Source: Bolinopsis microptera
Taxonomy: Eukaryota; Ctenophora; Tentaculata; Lobata; Bolinopsidae
Assembly: GCF_026151205.1 (NCBI RefSeq)
Contig: NC_087077.1
Location: 18,638,975 to 18,702,974, forward strand
Reading direction: 5' to 3'
Length of the DNA: 64,000 nucleotides
Shown piece by piece: positions 12,701 through 22,537 of the stretch; position 1 is the stretch's first letter, and every line of letters begins with the position of its first letter. The notes under the pieces were generated by a model. The model ran no database searches and was not told where the DNA came from. It worked only from the letters and a program-made list of their open reading frames with translations. The position numbers and the translations under genes are program-made.

Positions 12701-15700
12701 TGAATTGTACAAAAAACTTCTTGGACTGAAACACAACGAGCTTCAACAAAAGATGGATCGTTTGTTGAACGGTCTCCTCAAGCTGCAAAGTACATCTTCC
12801 CAAGTAGATGATCTCAAGGCTAAACTTGCCTCTCAAGAAATTGAGTTGAAGCAGAAGAACGAAGATGCTGATAAGCTTATTCAGAAGGTCGGTGTTGAGA
12901 CAGAGAAAGTAAGCAAAGAAAAAGAAATCGCCGATGCCGAGGAGGTCAAGGTCGACGGCATCAACAAGGAAGTCACGATAAAGGCTTCTGATTGTGAACG
13001 GGATTTGGCTAAGGCTGAGCCTGCTCTTCTTGCTGCACAATCTGCTCTGGATACCCTCAACAAAAACAACTTGACTGAGTTGAAATCGTTCGGTCAGCCT
13101 CCACCAGCTGTGATCAATGTTGTTGCTGGTGTGCTAGTGCTACTGAGTCCTCCCAATAAAATCCCCAAAGACAGGGGCTGGAAGGCAGGTAAACTTCTCA
13201 TGGCAAAGGTCGATCAGTTCCTTGATCAACTTATTACCTATGACAAGGAGAACATCCACGAGAGCAACCTGAAAGCAATCGAACCTTTCCTGGCACAACC
13301 TGAGTTCGATCCTGAGTTCGTTAAATCGAAGTCTCTAGCTGCTGCTGGTCTTTGTGCTTGGGTCGTGAACATCATCACTTTCTATAAAGTGTTCTGTGAT
13401 GTCGAGCCTAAGAGGATGGCCTTGGCACAAGCCAATACAGATCTAGCTTCTGCTGAAGAAAAGTTGACTGTTATCAAAGCAAAGATCAAAGAACTAGACG
13501 ACAATTTAGCTGAGCTGACTGCATCATTTGAGAAAGCAACTTCTGACAAACTTCGTTGCCAACAAGAAGCGGAAACAACCCAGAAGACTATTTCTCTTGC
13601 CAATCGTCTGGTGGGAGGTTTAGCATCTGAAAACGTCAGGTGGGCGGATACTGTTGAAGAGTTCAAGATTATGGCCTCCAAGCTACCCGGTGATGTCCTG
13701 ATGATAACAGCATTTATTTCATACTTAGGTTACTTCACTAAGGGTTACCGAGATGATTTAATGAACGATTGCTTCATTCCATATCTCCAAAAACAGAAAG
13801 TGAAAATTCCGATCACCGAGGAAACAGACATTCTTCAGATTCTGATTGACGATGCCGACATTGCATCCTGGAATAACGAGGGTTTGCCCTCAGACAGGAT
13901 GTCCACAGAGAACGCAACTATTCTCTGTAACGCCACAAGATGGCCCCTCATGGTAGATCCTCAGCTTCAGGGCATCAAGTGGATCAAAAACCGAGAGGGC
14001 GATGAGCTGAAGGTTATCAGACTCGGACAGAAAGGTTATCTAGAGGCTATCGAAAGAGCCATTTCAAATGGTGACTGTGTTCTCATTGAGAACTTGGAAG
14101 AAGATATGGATCCAGTGCTGGACCCTGTCATTGGACGTAATACCATCAAGAAAGGACGTGCCATCAAGATTGGTGACAAAGACGTCGACTACAGTCCCAA
14201 CTTCCGTCTTATTTTGCATACTAAACTTGCAAATCCTCACTACAAGCCAGAGTTACAAGCCCAGTGTACTTTGATTAACTTCACTGTGACCAGGGATGGT
14301 CTGGAGGACCAGCTCCTGGCTGAGGTCGTATCAAAGGAGAGGCCTGATCTTGAGGCAACTAAATCACAGCTTACAAAGCAACAGAACGATTTCAAGATCA
14401 CGCTAAAGGGTCTTGAGGACAATCTACTGTCTAGGCTTTCTGCTGCTGAAGGCAACTTCTTGGGAGACACTGAACTCGTCGAGAATCTAGAGAAAACCAA
14501 AAAGACAGCGAATGAGATTGAGATTCAAGTTATCCAAGCCAAAGAAACCGAGATTGCTATCAACGAGGCGAGAGAGTTCTACCGTCCTGCTGCTGCTCGA
14601 GGCTCACTTCTCTATTTCATCCTCAACGATCTGAACAAAATCAATCCCCTCTACCAGTTCTCCCTCAAAGCTTTCAATGTTATTTTCCACAATTCTATGG
14701 ACAGAGCAGAAGCTTCCGAGGAACTGAAGATTCGTGTAGAGAACCTGATCGACAGTTTAACTTACTCTGTCTTTGTGTACACCACCAGAGGTCTGTTCGA
14801 AGCTGACAAGATCATCTTCACTTCGCAGATGACCTTCCAGATCCTTCTCACTAGAAAAGAAATTGATATTGTTGAGTTGGACTTCCTGCTTCGTTTCCCA
14901 AGTGTTCCTAATGTCATTAGTCCAGTTGACTTCATGAACAACTTGAGTTGGGGAGCTGTAAAATCCCTCAGCCAAATGGACGAATTCAAGAATCTTGATC
15001 GTGACATCGAGGGATCAGCTAAGAGGTGGAAAAAGTTCGTGGAGAGCGAGATCCCAGAAAAAGAGAAGTTCCCTCAGGAATGGAAGAACAAATCATCCCT
15101 GCAGAAGCTTTGTATGATGAGAGCTTTGAGGCCTGACAGGATGACTTATGCTGTAGAAATGTTCGTTGAAGAAAAGCTGGGAGCAAAATACACCGAAAGC
15201 AGATCGGTGCCGTTTGCTAAATCATTCGAAGAAACTTCCCCCGAGACCCCTGTATTCTTCATCTTATCTCCTGGTGTAGATCCTCTGAAGGATGTTGAGA
15301 TTCTTGGTAACAAACTTGGTATCACTATCGCTAACGGTAAACTACACAATGTCTCCCTCGGCCAGGGCCAGGAGATCGTGGCTGAGAAAGCTATGGAAAT
15401 AGCCTGTAAGAACGGAGGATGGGTTATCCTCCAGAACATCCATCTCGTCAAAAAGTGGCTGAGTACACTGGAAAAGAAGCTCGAATCAACTGTGATTGAC
15501 TCAGATCCGTTATATCGTGTGTACATGTCAGCTGAGCCTGCCTCCACCGCAGCCTCTCATATCATCCCTCAAGGTATTCTAGAAGCTTCTATCAAGATTA
15601 CCAACGAACCCCCAACTGGTATCAAGGCTAACGTTCACAAGGCACTGGACCAGTTCTCCCAGGATACTCTCGAGATGTGTGCCAGAGAGAACGAATTCAA

Positions 15701-18316
15701 GAGTCTCTGGTTTGCTCTGTGCTACTTCCACGCCGTGGTCTGCGAACGCCGAAAGTTCGGCCCTCAAGGCTGGAACAGGTCTTATCCTTACAACATCGGA
15801 GATTTGACTATAAGTGTAAACGTGCTGTACAACTACTTGGAAAGCAACCCCAAAGTACCATGGACTGATCTGAGATATCTGTTCGGAGAGATTATGTACG
15901 GTGGACATATTACTGATGATTGGGATAGACGACTGTGTAAGACTTATCTGGAGGAATACATGAAACCAGATATGTTGGAGGGTGATTTACTGCTCGCTCC
16001 AGGTTTTTATCATCTTCTATTTTGATTTTACTATTTTTCAGATCTTGTGAACCAAGAGGCAACATTTTTATGCAGGAAAAATTTTCGAAAAACTTGCAAT
16101 GCCCAATAATTGGTTTTGATTTAAGTATGGGGTCGTTCACATATTACGTAATCAATATTTTGGCAATTTGTATCCCACCCCCCTCCGTAATCAACCGTAA
16201 TCAAGACCGAACCCCCCCCCCCCCTATATTACGTAATCAAGGTTTGACCCCCCCCCCCCCCCCCCCCGTTATCAAGACCCAACCCCCCTCCTATATTACG
16301 TAATCAAGATTAGACACCCCCCCCCCCCCCCCCCCCCCCATTTTTGAGTTAAATTTTGATGTAGAGATACAAAAAATACACATTATTCATTGCTGTCTGA
16401 GACTTGAGAAGATTTTTGTAATATCTCAAATGGTTTATACAAATTTTGATTACATAATTAACGAAAACTGTCCAATTGGTATTTCGAAAATCGGTAAAAA
16501 ATTAAAATTTTGATTACGTAATCAACAACCAAACCCCCCCCCCCCCCCCCCCCCCCGTAAGCATTTGAACCCCCCCCCCCCCCCTCCCCCTCGGCTGATT
16601 ACGTAATATGTGAACGACCCCTATACATTAAGATCATATTTATCAATAATATCAAGAAATAACGAAAAAATCATCCTTCAGGGTTCAATATACCGGGATC
16701 AATGGATTACCAGGGTTACCATAACTACCTGGACGATGAATTGCCCCCAGAGAGTCCTTATCTGTATGGTCTGCATCCTAACGCTGAGATTGGTTTCTTG
16801 ACGATGACGTCAGAGCATTTGTTCAGGACTGTCCTGGAGATGCAGCCTCGTGATGGAGCTGGTGGTGGCGCGGTCGGTATGACCAAGGAGGAGAAGGTTG
16901 GTGTTTTTTATATGTTTATTAGAAAGTTTCTAATAATTAAGAGGAAGATGAGGACTTATAAATATTCGCAATTCAGTCAATATAAGTTGAGAACTAAACA
17001 TTCTCTTAACTCAGGTGAAAGGACTGCTGGATGAGATTACGGAGAGACTACCAGAGGAGTTCAACATTATGGAGATGTTGGGAAGGACCGAGGACAGGTC
17101 ACCCTACACTGTTGTGGCATTCCAGGAATGTGAACGTATGAACACTCTTACTTCAGAGATGAAGAGATCACTGAAGGAACTTGATCTGGGTCTTAAGGTT
17201 TTTTGACGTTGTAGTTCAGTTATTTTTACATATTGAGTATTGACATACCTCATTTTTATCGACCTATTAAATTCGAGTTTGACGAAAGTTAACTCTGTAG
17301 TCAAATGAACAAATGCAAATGTTTACAATCCAAGGTTTCCAATATTGTTCCAGTATATTTACATAACCATTCAAACCAGGGTGAGCTGACTATATCAAAC
17401 GAGATGGAGGCTACAATGAACTCTTTGTTCCTCGACAGATGCCCTGACAACTGGACAGCTCGAGCCTACCCCTCTCTCCTACCACTCGGAGCTTGGTTTG
17501 CTGATCTCCAGCTTAGAATCAAGGAGCTCGAGGGATGGGTCACCGACTTTACCCTGCCCAATGTTGTATGGCTCGCTGGATTCTTCAACCCGCAATCCTT
17601 CTTAACCGGTTCGTGTCTCAAACAATATACCTTGGTCTGGTTCAATTTTCACCTTTATATTTTAATTATCATTATATCTTTCCTGCTTCACTTTCATGAT
17701 ATGGCAGTGTGAATTCGAACTCATGCCAAAATACAAAATATTTGTTTAAAATAGAATATATCCTCGTTTTACACTCGTCTTACCCCACTCTTCTCGCAGC
17801 TATTCAACAAAGCACGGCCCGAAAGAACGAGTGGCCATTGGATCGTATGGTACTGAGTGTTGATGTTACAAAGAAATCTAAGGATGATTTCAACAGCGCA
17901 CCCAGGGAGGGAGCTTACATTCACGGGCTGTTCATGGAAGGAGCCAGATGGGATTCTCAATCAGGTTTGTTAATTCACCCAGGACTTATTAACTTATTAT
18001 TTTTTTGGTTATTTTTAGAACAATTCTTGAATCTAGTTTTTCTTAAAATCACGGTAACTATTTAATATTATCTGACTGACACTTTCACCCAGGTATGATT
18101 GCTGACTCGCGTCTAAAGGAGCTCACTCCAGCCATGCCTGTGATGTTCATCAAGGCAGTAACTGTTGACAGACAGGACACTAAGAATGTGTATGATTGTC
18201 CGGTTTACAAAACCAGGGAAAGAGGTCCTACATACGTGTGGACCTTCAACTTGAAGACCAAAGAGAAACCGGCCAAGTGGACTGTAGCTGGAGTCGCTCT
18301 TCTGCTCTCGTCCTAA
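790..18316 (+). CDS. DNAH9/11/17: Axonemal outer-arm dynein beta heavy chain, C-terminal 3133 residues, 19 exons (5' end off window)
   Basis: This is the minus-end-directed microtubule motor of the ciliary/flagellar outer dynein arm. Exons read: 790–901, 2546–2791, 2921–3232, 3369–3557, 3685–3963, 4905–5152, 5715–5828, 6064–6257, 8142–8367, 8604–8742, 9050–9337, 9585–10180, 10406–10580, 10734–16002, 16682–16896, 17015–17197, 17380–17608, 17800–17964, 18093–18316. All borders are GT/AG, phases match, and the sum is an exact number of codons. Visible marks are the linker motif [12 protein letters not shown]1 Walker A GPAGTGKT (6119–6142) and Walker B FDEFNR, AAA2 GNAGTGKT (9636–9659), AAA3 GSAGTGKT (10995–11018), AAA4 GVGGSGKQ (12030–12053), the coiled-coil stalk, and the usual [10 protein letters not shown] end. 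The linker, AAA1 and AAA2 wording matches the DNAH9/11/17 class best; I cannot choose among paralogues. No disabling change is seen. The stop is TAA at 18314–18316. Confidence 0.95.
969..2325. mobile_element. 1.36-kb foldback DNA element with TTAA target duplication
   Basis: The two halves are near-perfect inverted complements. The left arm is about 973–1646, the loop about 12 nt, and the right arm about 1659–2321. TTAA is duplicated at 969–972 and 2322–2325. The ends read GGGGGCATACCCC inward from each side. TTAA targets with GG…CC ends fit Kolobok-type DNA transposons; piggyBac elements share TTAA but usually have the opposite end polarity. No transposase reading frame is present, so it is a non-autonomous foldback. 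It sits in the dynein intron 902–2545. Assignment to Kolobok is inference. Confidence 0.85.
3964..4904 (+). other. Dynein intron, no gene
   Basis: AT-rich intron. It contains a short TA microsatellite near 4065–4078 and several copies of a GTGTACA-type motif (near 4370 and 4835–4860, and again near 5200). No coding or element structure was recognised. Confidence 0.6.
6064..8367 (+). CDS. DNAH9/11/17: Dynein AAA1 exons (main ATPase site)
   Basis: Two exons, 6064–6257 and 8142–8367, are separated by the longest intron seen after the palindrome-bearing one. The first carries the P-loop and the conserved segment [16 protein letters not shown]. The second carries Walker B (FDEFNRIS) and the sensor stretch [24 protein letters not shown]1 is the principal ATP-hydrolysis site of dyneins. 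All catalytic residues that can be read are present, so the motor looks functional. Confidence 0.92.
6258..8141 (+). other. Large dynein intron
   Basis: The 1.9-kb intron separates the Walker A and Walker B exons of AAA1. Apart from the direct repeat at 6741–7263 it is AT-rich, and I see no coding potential. Confidence 0.6.
6741..7263 (+). repeat. Diverged direct repeat within dynein intron, one copy internally deleted
   Basis: A segment at about 6741–6870 recurs at about 7073–7263. Both copies begin with AAAGCTTTGTTCGAGGAA and continue through a shared stretch ending in CACAACCAAAGTTAT. The first copy lacks about 75 nt present in the second. This looks like two insertions of, or a partial duplication of, an unidentified interspersed element. 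Confidence 0.7.
8833..8910 (+). repeat. 36-bp stem / 6-nt loop hairpin in dynein intron
   Basis: The left arm is 8833–8868, the loop 8869–8874 and the right arm 8875–8910. Only two positions are not Watson–Crick, and both would be G·U pairs in the sense transcript. A second short palindrome (about 8911–8927) follows. It may be a MITE core, or the transcribed intron could form a long-stem hairpin RNA. No protein-coding content. Confidence 0.75.
9585..10180 (+). CDS. DNAH9/11/17: Dynein AAA2 exon
   Basis: A 596-nt exon encodes AAA2. It has P-loop GNAGTGKT, the segment [12 protein letters not shown], Walker [15 protein letters not shown], the sensor stretch [13 protein letters not shown], and the [13 protein letters not shown] signature of axonemal heavy chains. 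It ends in a split arginine codon (AG|A) completed by the exon at 10406. Confidence 0.92.
10734..16002 (+). CDS. DNAH9/11/17: Giant dynein exon: AAA3, AAA4, stalk and MTBD, AAA5–AAA6
   Basis: A single uninterrupted 5269-nt exon encodes about 1756 residues. The acceptor AG is at 10732–10733 and the donor GT at 16003–16004. It holds AAA3 (P-loop at 10995, Walker [10 protein letters not shown]), AAA4 (P-loop at 12030), stalk helices CC1 and CC2 flanking the microtubule-binding domain, AAA5 and AAA6, and much of the C-terminal region. All other coding exons of the gene in this window are 110–600 nt, so this block stands out as intron-free. Confidence 0.93.
12724..13640 (+). other. DNAH9/11/17: Dynein stalk coiled coil and microtubule-binding domain
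   Basis: This lies inside the giant exon. A long heptad-rich, charged helix with many E/K residues runs over about 12724–13065 (CC1). A compact globular part with the conserved FGQPPPAV and [11 protein letters not shown]-type sequences follows (about 13066–13400). A second charged helix (about 13405–13640, CC2) completes it. In dyneins this antiparallel stalk carries the microtubule-binding tip. Boundaries are approximate. Confidence 0.8.
16126..16624. mobile_element. MITE with 26-bp terminal inverted repeats and internal poly-C tracts
   Basis: The terminal repeats are 16129–16154 and 16596–16621, starting GGGGTCGTTCACATATTACG. Each is flanked by TAT (16126–16128 and 16622–16624), a possible 3-bp target duplication. 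Inside, several ATTACGTAATCAAG-like words alternate with runs of up to about 20 C. It lies in the dynein intron 16003–16681. No transposase is present, and I cannot assign the superfamily with confidence. Confidence 0.75.
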
Positions 18317-18825
18317 ACCTGCTAACATATGTGAACGTGGCGAGTTGCTGTCAATCGAAATTTTCCGTTGTTGTCTTTTGTTGTTGTATGAAAAGAAATG
18401 TTAATGTTATATTTCTACTTTGAAACTTTCGCCTGAAAGATTATCGTTCTGAGAAAAAGTTAAAAACTCTTTTTTGATTCTGTAAAATAATATAATGTGT
18501 GCAGTATATATTGCACAGTTTGTGCTTAACTCTTGATTTTCTTTTCTTTTTGTTAAAAGTATTACTTGATCGTATGTTTGTACAAAACTTACAAGCTAAA
18601 AATTCCTTATACAGTTTCTTCTGAACCCAATTTATCTGATTTGTTTAAGTTTGTTCTGTTAATTAATTCACCACCTAAAATTATGTGGTTTATTTGCAAG
18701 ACAAAATGATCACTCGCATTCCTTCAAGAATGTAAAATAATGAAATTCATTGAATCCAAAAATATACTCAAAAGATGTACTTAGAAAAGTGAAATCCACA
18801 AATACAATGAGCAAGTCAGCTCGAA
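18317..18825. other. 3' flank between convergent genes
   Basis: The dynein gene (+) and the small secreted-protein gene (minus) converge here, so this holds the 3' UTR of both. No canonical AATAAA for the dynein transcript was seen. Confidence 0.6.
18689..18694 (-). terminator. Polyadenylation signal AATAAA for the 18826–19266 gene
   Basis: The minus-strand hexamer AATAAA lies about 130 nt downstream of the TGA at 18826–18828. Its position is normal for a short 3' UTR. Confidence 0.45.
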
Positions 18826-19266
18826 TCAATTTCCAGCACGTAGAAACGGTGCAGGGCGAATTAATCTCCCATTGATGGCTCTTTCGCGGTCGATCATATT
18901 CGCCAACAAGTTGGGCTTCTTGGAATTAACTTTCTTGTTGCCTTCCCATTCGTTGTTGATAGGTTTTGTGCCTTTCATTCCCAATGACCAAGCTAAATCT
19001 CCGTAATTTTGGCTTTTATCACCTTCAGATCGTTCCACTTTATTTCCAGCGGGTGCTTTAAGATCTTTAAGCTCCTTCCAGTTTAATCCACTTTTTGAAC
19101 GAAGGGACAGATTGCTACTATTCGGATTCCCATGCATTGACCATAATCGTTTTCTCATGTCGATCCGATTGTGAGGACGATAAGCTGGTTCAAGTTCGAC
19201 AACATCGATTTTAACCGCCGAACAGCACGATATAAAAAACGAAAAACTTATCAGAACAAACTTCAT
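18826..19266 (-). CDS. Small secreted protein, possible peptide precursor (unrecognised)
   Basis: A 146-residue frame. I start it at the ATG at 19264–19266 because it is followed directly by a typical signal peptide (Met-Lys, hydrophobic core FVLISFSFFISCC, small residues before the cut). The mature part is basic and polar with few hydrophobics. It has an Arg-Lys-Arg site followed by LWSMHG, a later LAWSLGMKG, and further Lys-Lys sites. Basic cleavage sites with related Trp-Ser motifs followed by Gly would suit a neuropeptide or secreted-peptide precursor, but the repeats are weak. No family was recognised. It is single-exon as far as I can see, and lies tail to tail with the dynein gene. Confidence 0.55.
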   Translation of the reverse strand: MKFVLISFSFFISCCSAVKIDVVELEPAYRPHNRIDMRKRLWSMHGNPNSSNLSLRSKSGLNWKELKDLKAPAGNKVERSEGDKSQNYGDLAWSLGMKGTKPINNEWEGNKKVNSKKPNLLANMIDRERAINGRLIRPAPFLRAGN

Positions 19267-20176
19267 TTTCTTTACATCGGAATTATAATGCATTAATTCA
19301 CACAAAAAACAAAAGCAGTAAGTCTACGCAATTAAAAATGACAATTTTGAACTAAGGTATAGTTTCATTAAGCTACGGGTACAGTTACAAACCAAAGACA
19401 TAACCGAATTTAGAGAGACCTTTAAAAGTGTAAACAAAGTTGACCAAGGGAAGTTTTTGTAAACAATTGGTCCGTAAATCATATCGTGGAAATACATACA
19501 TTGCACAAAACAAGTTTCGCGTACGGAATTTAAGGGCAGTAATAATACACTTTAATTTAGTAATAATACACTACTTAATAAAGTAATAACACTACTTAAA
19601 TAATAAGTAGTATTATAATAAAGTGATAATACTACTTAAATTTGTTTTACGGGTGAAATTTCTTCCCTAAAACGAATTATGCCACACTTATTTAAATAAT
19701 ATGCTTATGAATTTAAATTATGTTTTACCAATACCAATTTAAATTACCCTTGTTAGGGTTACATCTTGGTGGCAGTCATGCTTTACCGATTTAAATTATG
19801 CTATACAAATTATGCTTAACCAACACTATGCTCTACCAATTCAACATGAAAATGTTCTGACAAAATAAAAAGAGAGGATCACCTTTAAATATAAGTTTTA
19901 AGTTTCGATGCAGTACAAAGTGTCAAATTTATTAAAAACAGTCGTTATATTTTAACATAATGCATAAGATACTTTAAAGTGTTAAACACAATACAGATTC
20001 ATATAATGTTCATAATATACAGTGAAACCTATCTTTATACCGGGCCTCTCGGGGGAAACAGAAAGTGCACGGTATAAAAAATCCAAATTAGTCACTACTC
20101 ACTATTATCTAAAATGAATATTTTAAAGACTTTGCTTCTTACTGAGCGGTGCCAACCTTTATCTCTGCTATATCTT
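19267..20176. other. AT-rich intergenic stretch
   Basis: It contains short TAATAATACACTACTT-type repeats and small palindromes at about 19545–19645. A solitary CAGTGAAACCTATC…ATACCGG end (about 20022–20046) resembles a pogo/Tigger-type terminal repeat without a partner. A minus-strand AATAAA (19928–19933) may serve the hydrolase gene. Nothing coding was seen. Confidence 0.5.
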
Positions 20177-22263
20177 TTATGCATTTATTCCTAATATTTG
20201 TGTCAGTGACGAATTTCCTAGTTGCACCAGCAAATCAAACTTTTGCTGATTCAATCTGTAATCAATAACAGGTTTACCAAACGAGATGTCATCAAGAAAA
20301 TAGTATGCTTGTAAATGAGTGTTATGCATGAGCATAGTGTGGATGTAAGGATAGTTTTCTATGTCAATTTTATTTACTACAGCAGGATTCTCGAAAGAAT
20401 GCCTGTTCTTAGCTACTTCACTCATAAAAAAGTTAAGGATGGTCTGAGAAAATAAAATTCCACTTTGAGGTCTAAAGATAGTTATGATCGGATTCCACTC
20501 AAACATAAGTTTCTCTGGGTGGAATTGTGTGCCATAGAATGGATATTTTTTGTGTTCGGTCATCGATGCATACTCTTTACCATCAAGGTCGAAACTTTTT
20601 CCCACAACATCAATCTCCTGCAGAACCCCACTGCGTTGAAGTTGTTTAATCGTGAAACATTTAGTATGAAAGAAATAAACGGAAGGTTCCTTTTGTATAT
20701 CTTCATAAAGCGGTCTGCTTATATTCGCCAACAGTCTACTGCTCTCTGTGCTCTGAAATATAACATATTAGACTCAACTCTTGGGCTACTAATACTAAAG
20801 CTAAAACTTTGTATGTTTATAAACGGATTAAACGGATTAACGGATTAAACGATTCAAAAGTCAAATTACAATGGTAATAATATAAAAAGTAAATTTACCC
20901 GAAAGTCAAAAAGTATATATACAAGAGAATGCGAATAAAATTGCAACCTCTATAATAAACAAAGAAATAATCCCCGCAAATCTTCAGAATGATAATATAT
21001 ATATATATATGCGATTAATATACGAATTCTACGTTAAACTATATTCAAAACGTTTTCAAATAAAATTGGGTATTGAATTCTGAGCAAAATTACCTGGGTT
21101 GGACGGAATGGCTGCGACAAATCAAAAGCTCTACAATGTCCACGTAGATCCTCGTGCTGGTCTACCGTCCGATTCGAATTTAAGAAGAAATTGGTCATGA
21201 ACTGAAACCCAAGACAGATTCCCCAAATCGGAAAATAGTCTCCACTATCGTTTGCTTCCATCGCCCATTTTATCAATTTACCAGCAGCGTTGTAGTAATC
21301 ACTGTCAGGGATTGGCTGAAGATACAATTGCGCTATTATGATTTGGTTAATGATTAATAATACTATAACTTGCATATTTATTCATAAACCACTTAAAAAT
21401 TTAATAGCGAAGTGGCTAACATTTAATGAAGCTGGTCATGCTTTCTCAGTCTCTAGATCGCCAATATCGGCATTTTTATTTCGTGATATGCAGGGATGGT
21501 TGATTTTTCTCAAACCCCAACTTACTCTGGCTCCCCCAGGAAAGACTATTCCATTTATGGAATCAAAAATATTCCTTAGATCATCTTCTGGGAGGTCAAT
21601 TGGAATCGGAACAACTGTAGCGCCTGAAATTAAGGAAGTAATAATTAATAAAGTTATAAGGATAATCATTCGTGCTACAGTTAATGTTACGGCATCAAGA
21701 TTACTGCTTTGAGTTTATAAACTGCTTTGAGTTTATAAACATAAATGTAAAGTAAAGTATTACATTTGGAGCATTTCATAATTATTTCACTAAAAATGTC
21801 CAAAACACACTCGCCCCAATCTGGACCAGTAGTATGTATATATACATATTATTTATATATAAATAAGATAGAGGATATGAATACTTCCCCACGCTCCAAA
21901 AAGGTTGTTATTGAAAATACCTGAAGCCTGTATAAATCTGGCGTAAGAAGCGGGGATGTAGGAGTTTCCATACTTTGCGCCAAACCCATGCAGAGATTTT
22001 GGGTTTGCAGTTGCAAACTTATGCATAATACCTTGAGAAAGAATTCCTATCACAGGTCTTTGTGGTTTCATCCTTCTATCCTTTAATCTACCTTTGATTT
22101 CAACAGACTCTGGTAGTGGTACAACTTTTATTCTCCCAACTTGCGATTTGTGGTTTTCAATCAGGTTTGCAGTCATGACACCTAAAATAACTGCAATCGC
22201 AATGCAATAGGCTTTAAAGAACTTTTCTGTCCACCGACGGCATCTTGGTTTGTCGTAAGCCAT
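20177..22263 (-). CDS. GGH: Gamma-glutamyl hydrolase (peptidase C26), four exons, membrane-anchored N-terminus
   Basis: This enzyme cleaves gamma-linked polyglutamate from folates and antifolates, normally in lysosomes or after secretion. Exons are 22263–21921, 21623–21526, 21315–21094 and 20752–20177, with matching phases, giving 412 residues. The class-I glutamine-amidotransferase-like fold is clear: PVIGILSQG near the start, NGIVFPGG, nucleophile Cys in GICLGFQ (third exon), and catalytic His in GTQFHPEK (last exon). Vertebrate GGH is about 318 residues with a cleaved signal. Here a cytosolic basic stretch (KPRCRRWTEKFF) precedes a hydrophobic segment (about residues 18–38), then a polar linker, which suggests a type II signal anchor. 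The start is the ATG at 22261–22263; the frame upstream has no other ATG. Confidence 0.9.
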
Positions 22264-22378
22264 TTCCGATCTTGACAATGTTTGTGTAACCTGCTCATAT
22301 ATTTATAAATATATACTTGATCATGAATTGAATAATAGAATACCTTACCCACCCTAATTCGTCTGGCCTCAAGTTGAC

Positions 22379-22537
22379 AGGCCAAAAAGTCTGTCCGGCA
22401 CTTATTAGAAAAATTTAAGGCAGAGATCTGGTAAATAATTATTTTAAAGATATCTGCCTTAAATTTTCCTAATTTGGTCACAGGTTAGAGCCGGGTTCGT
22501 GTGGCTATATTTAGGGTCGGATGGACTTTTTGGCCTT
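22379..22537. mobile_element. Small MITE-like nested inverted repeat
   Basis: The outer repeats at about 22379–22398 and 22518–22537 share AGGCCAAAAAGTC. The inner arms, 22403–22430 and 22449–22473, pair through AAATTTAAGGCAGA and complement. It has no coding content and lies just upstream of the hydrolase start. Confidence 0.5.

Noticed and set aside
12354-13040. Antisense frames of up to 228 codons opposite the dynein gene
   Set aside because: They are shadows of the conserved sense coding sequence, with no domain of their own.
20022-20046. Second pogo-type MITE
   Set aside because: Only one end is visible and no inverted partner was found nearby, so it is noted only in the intergenic entry.
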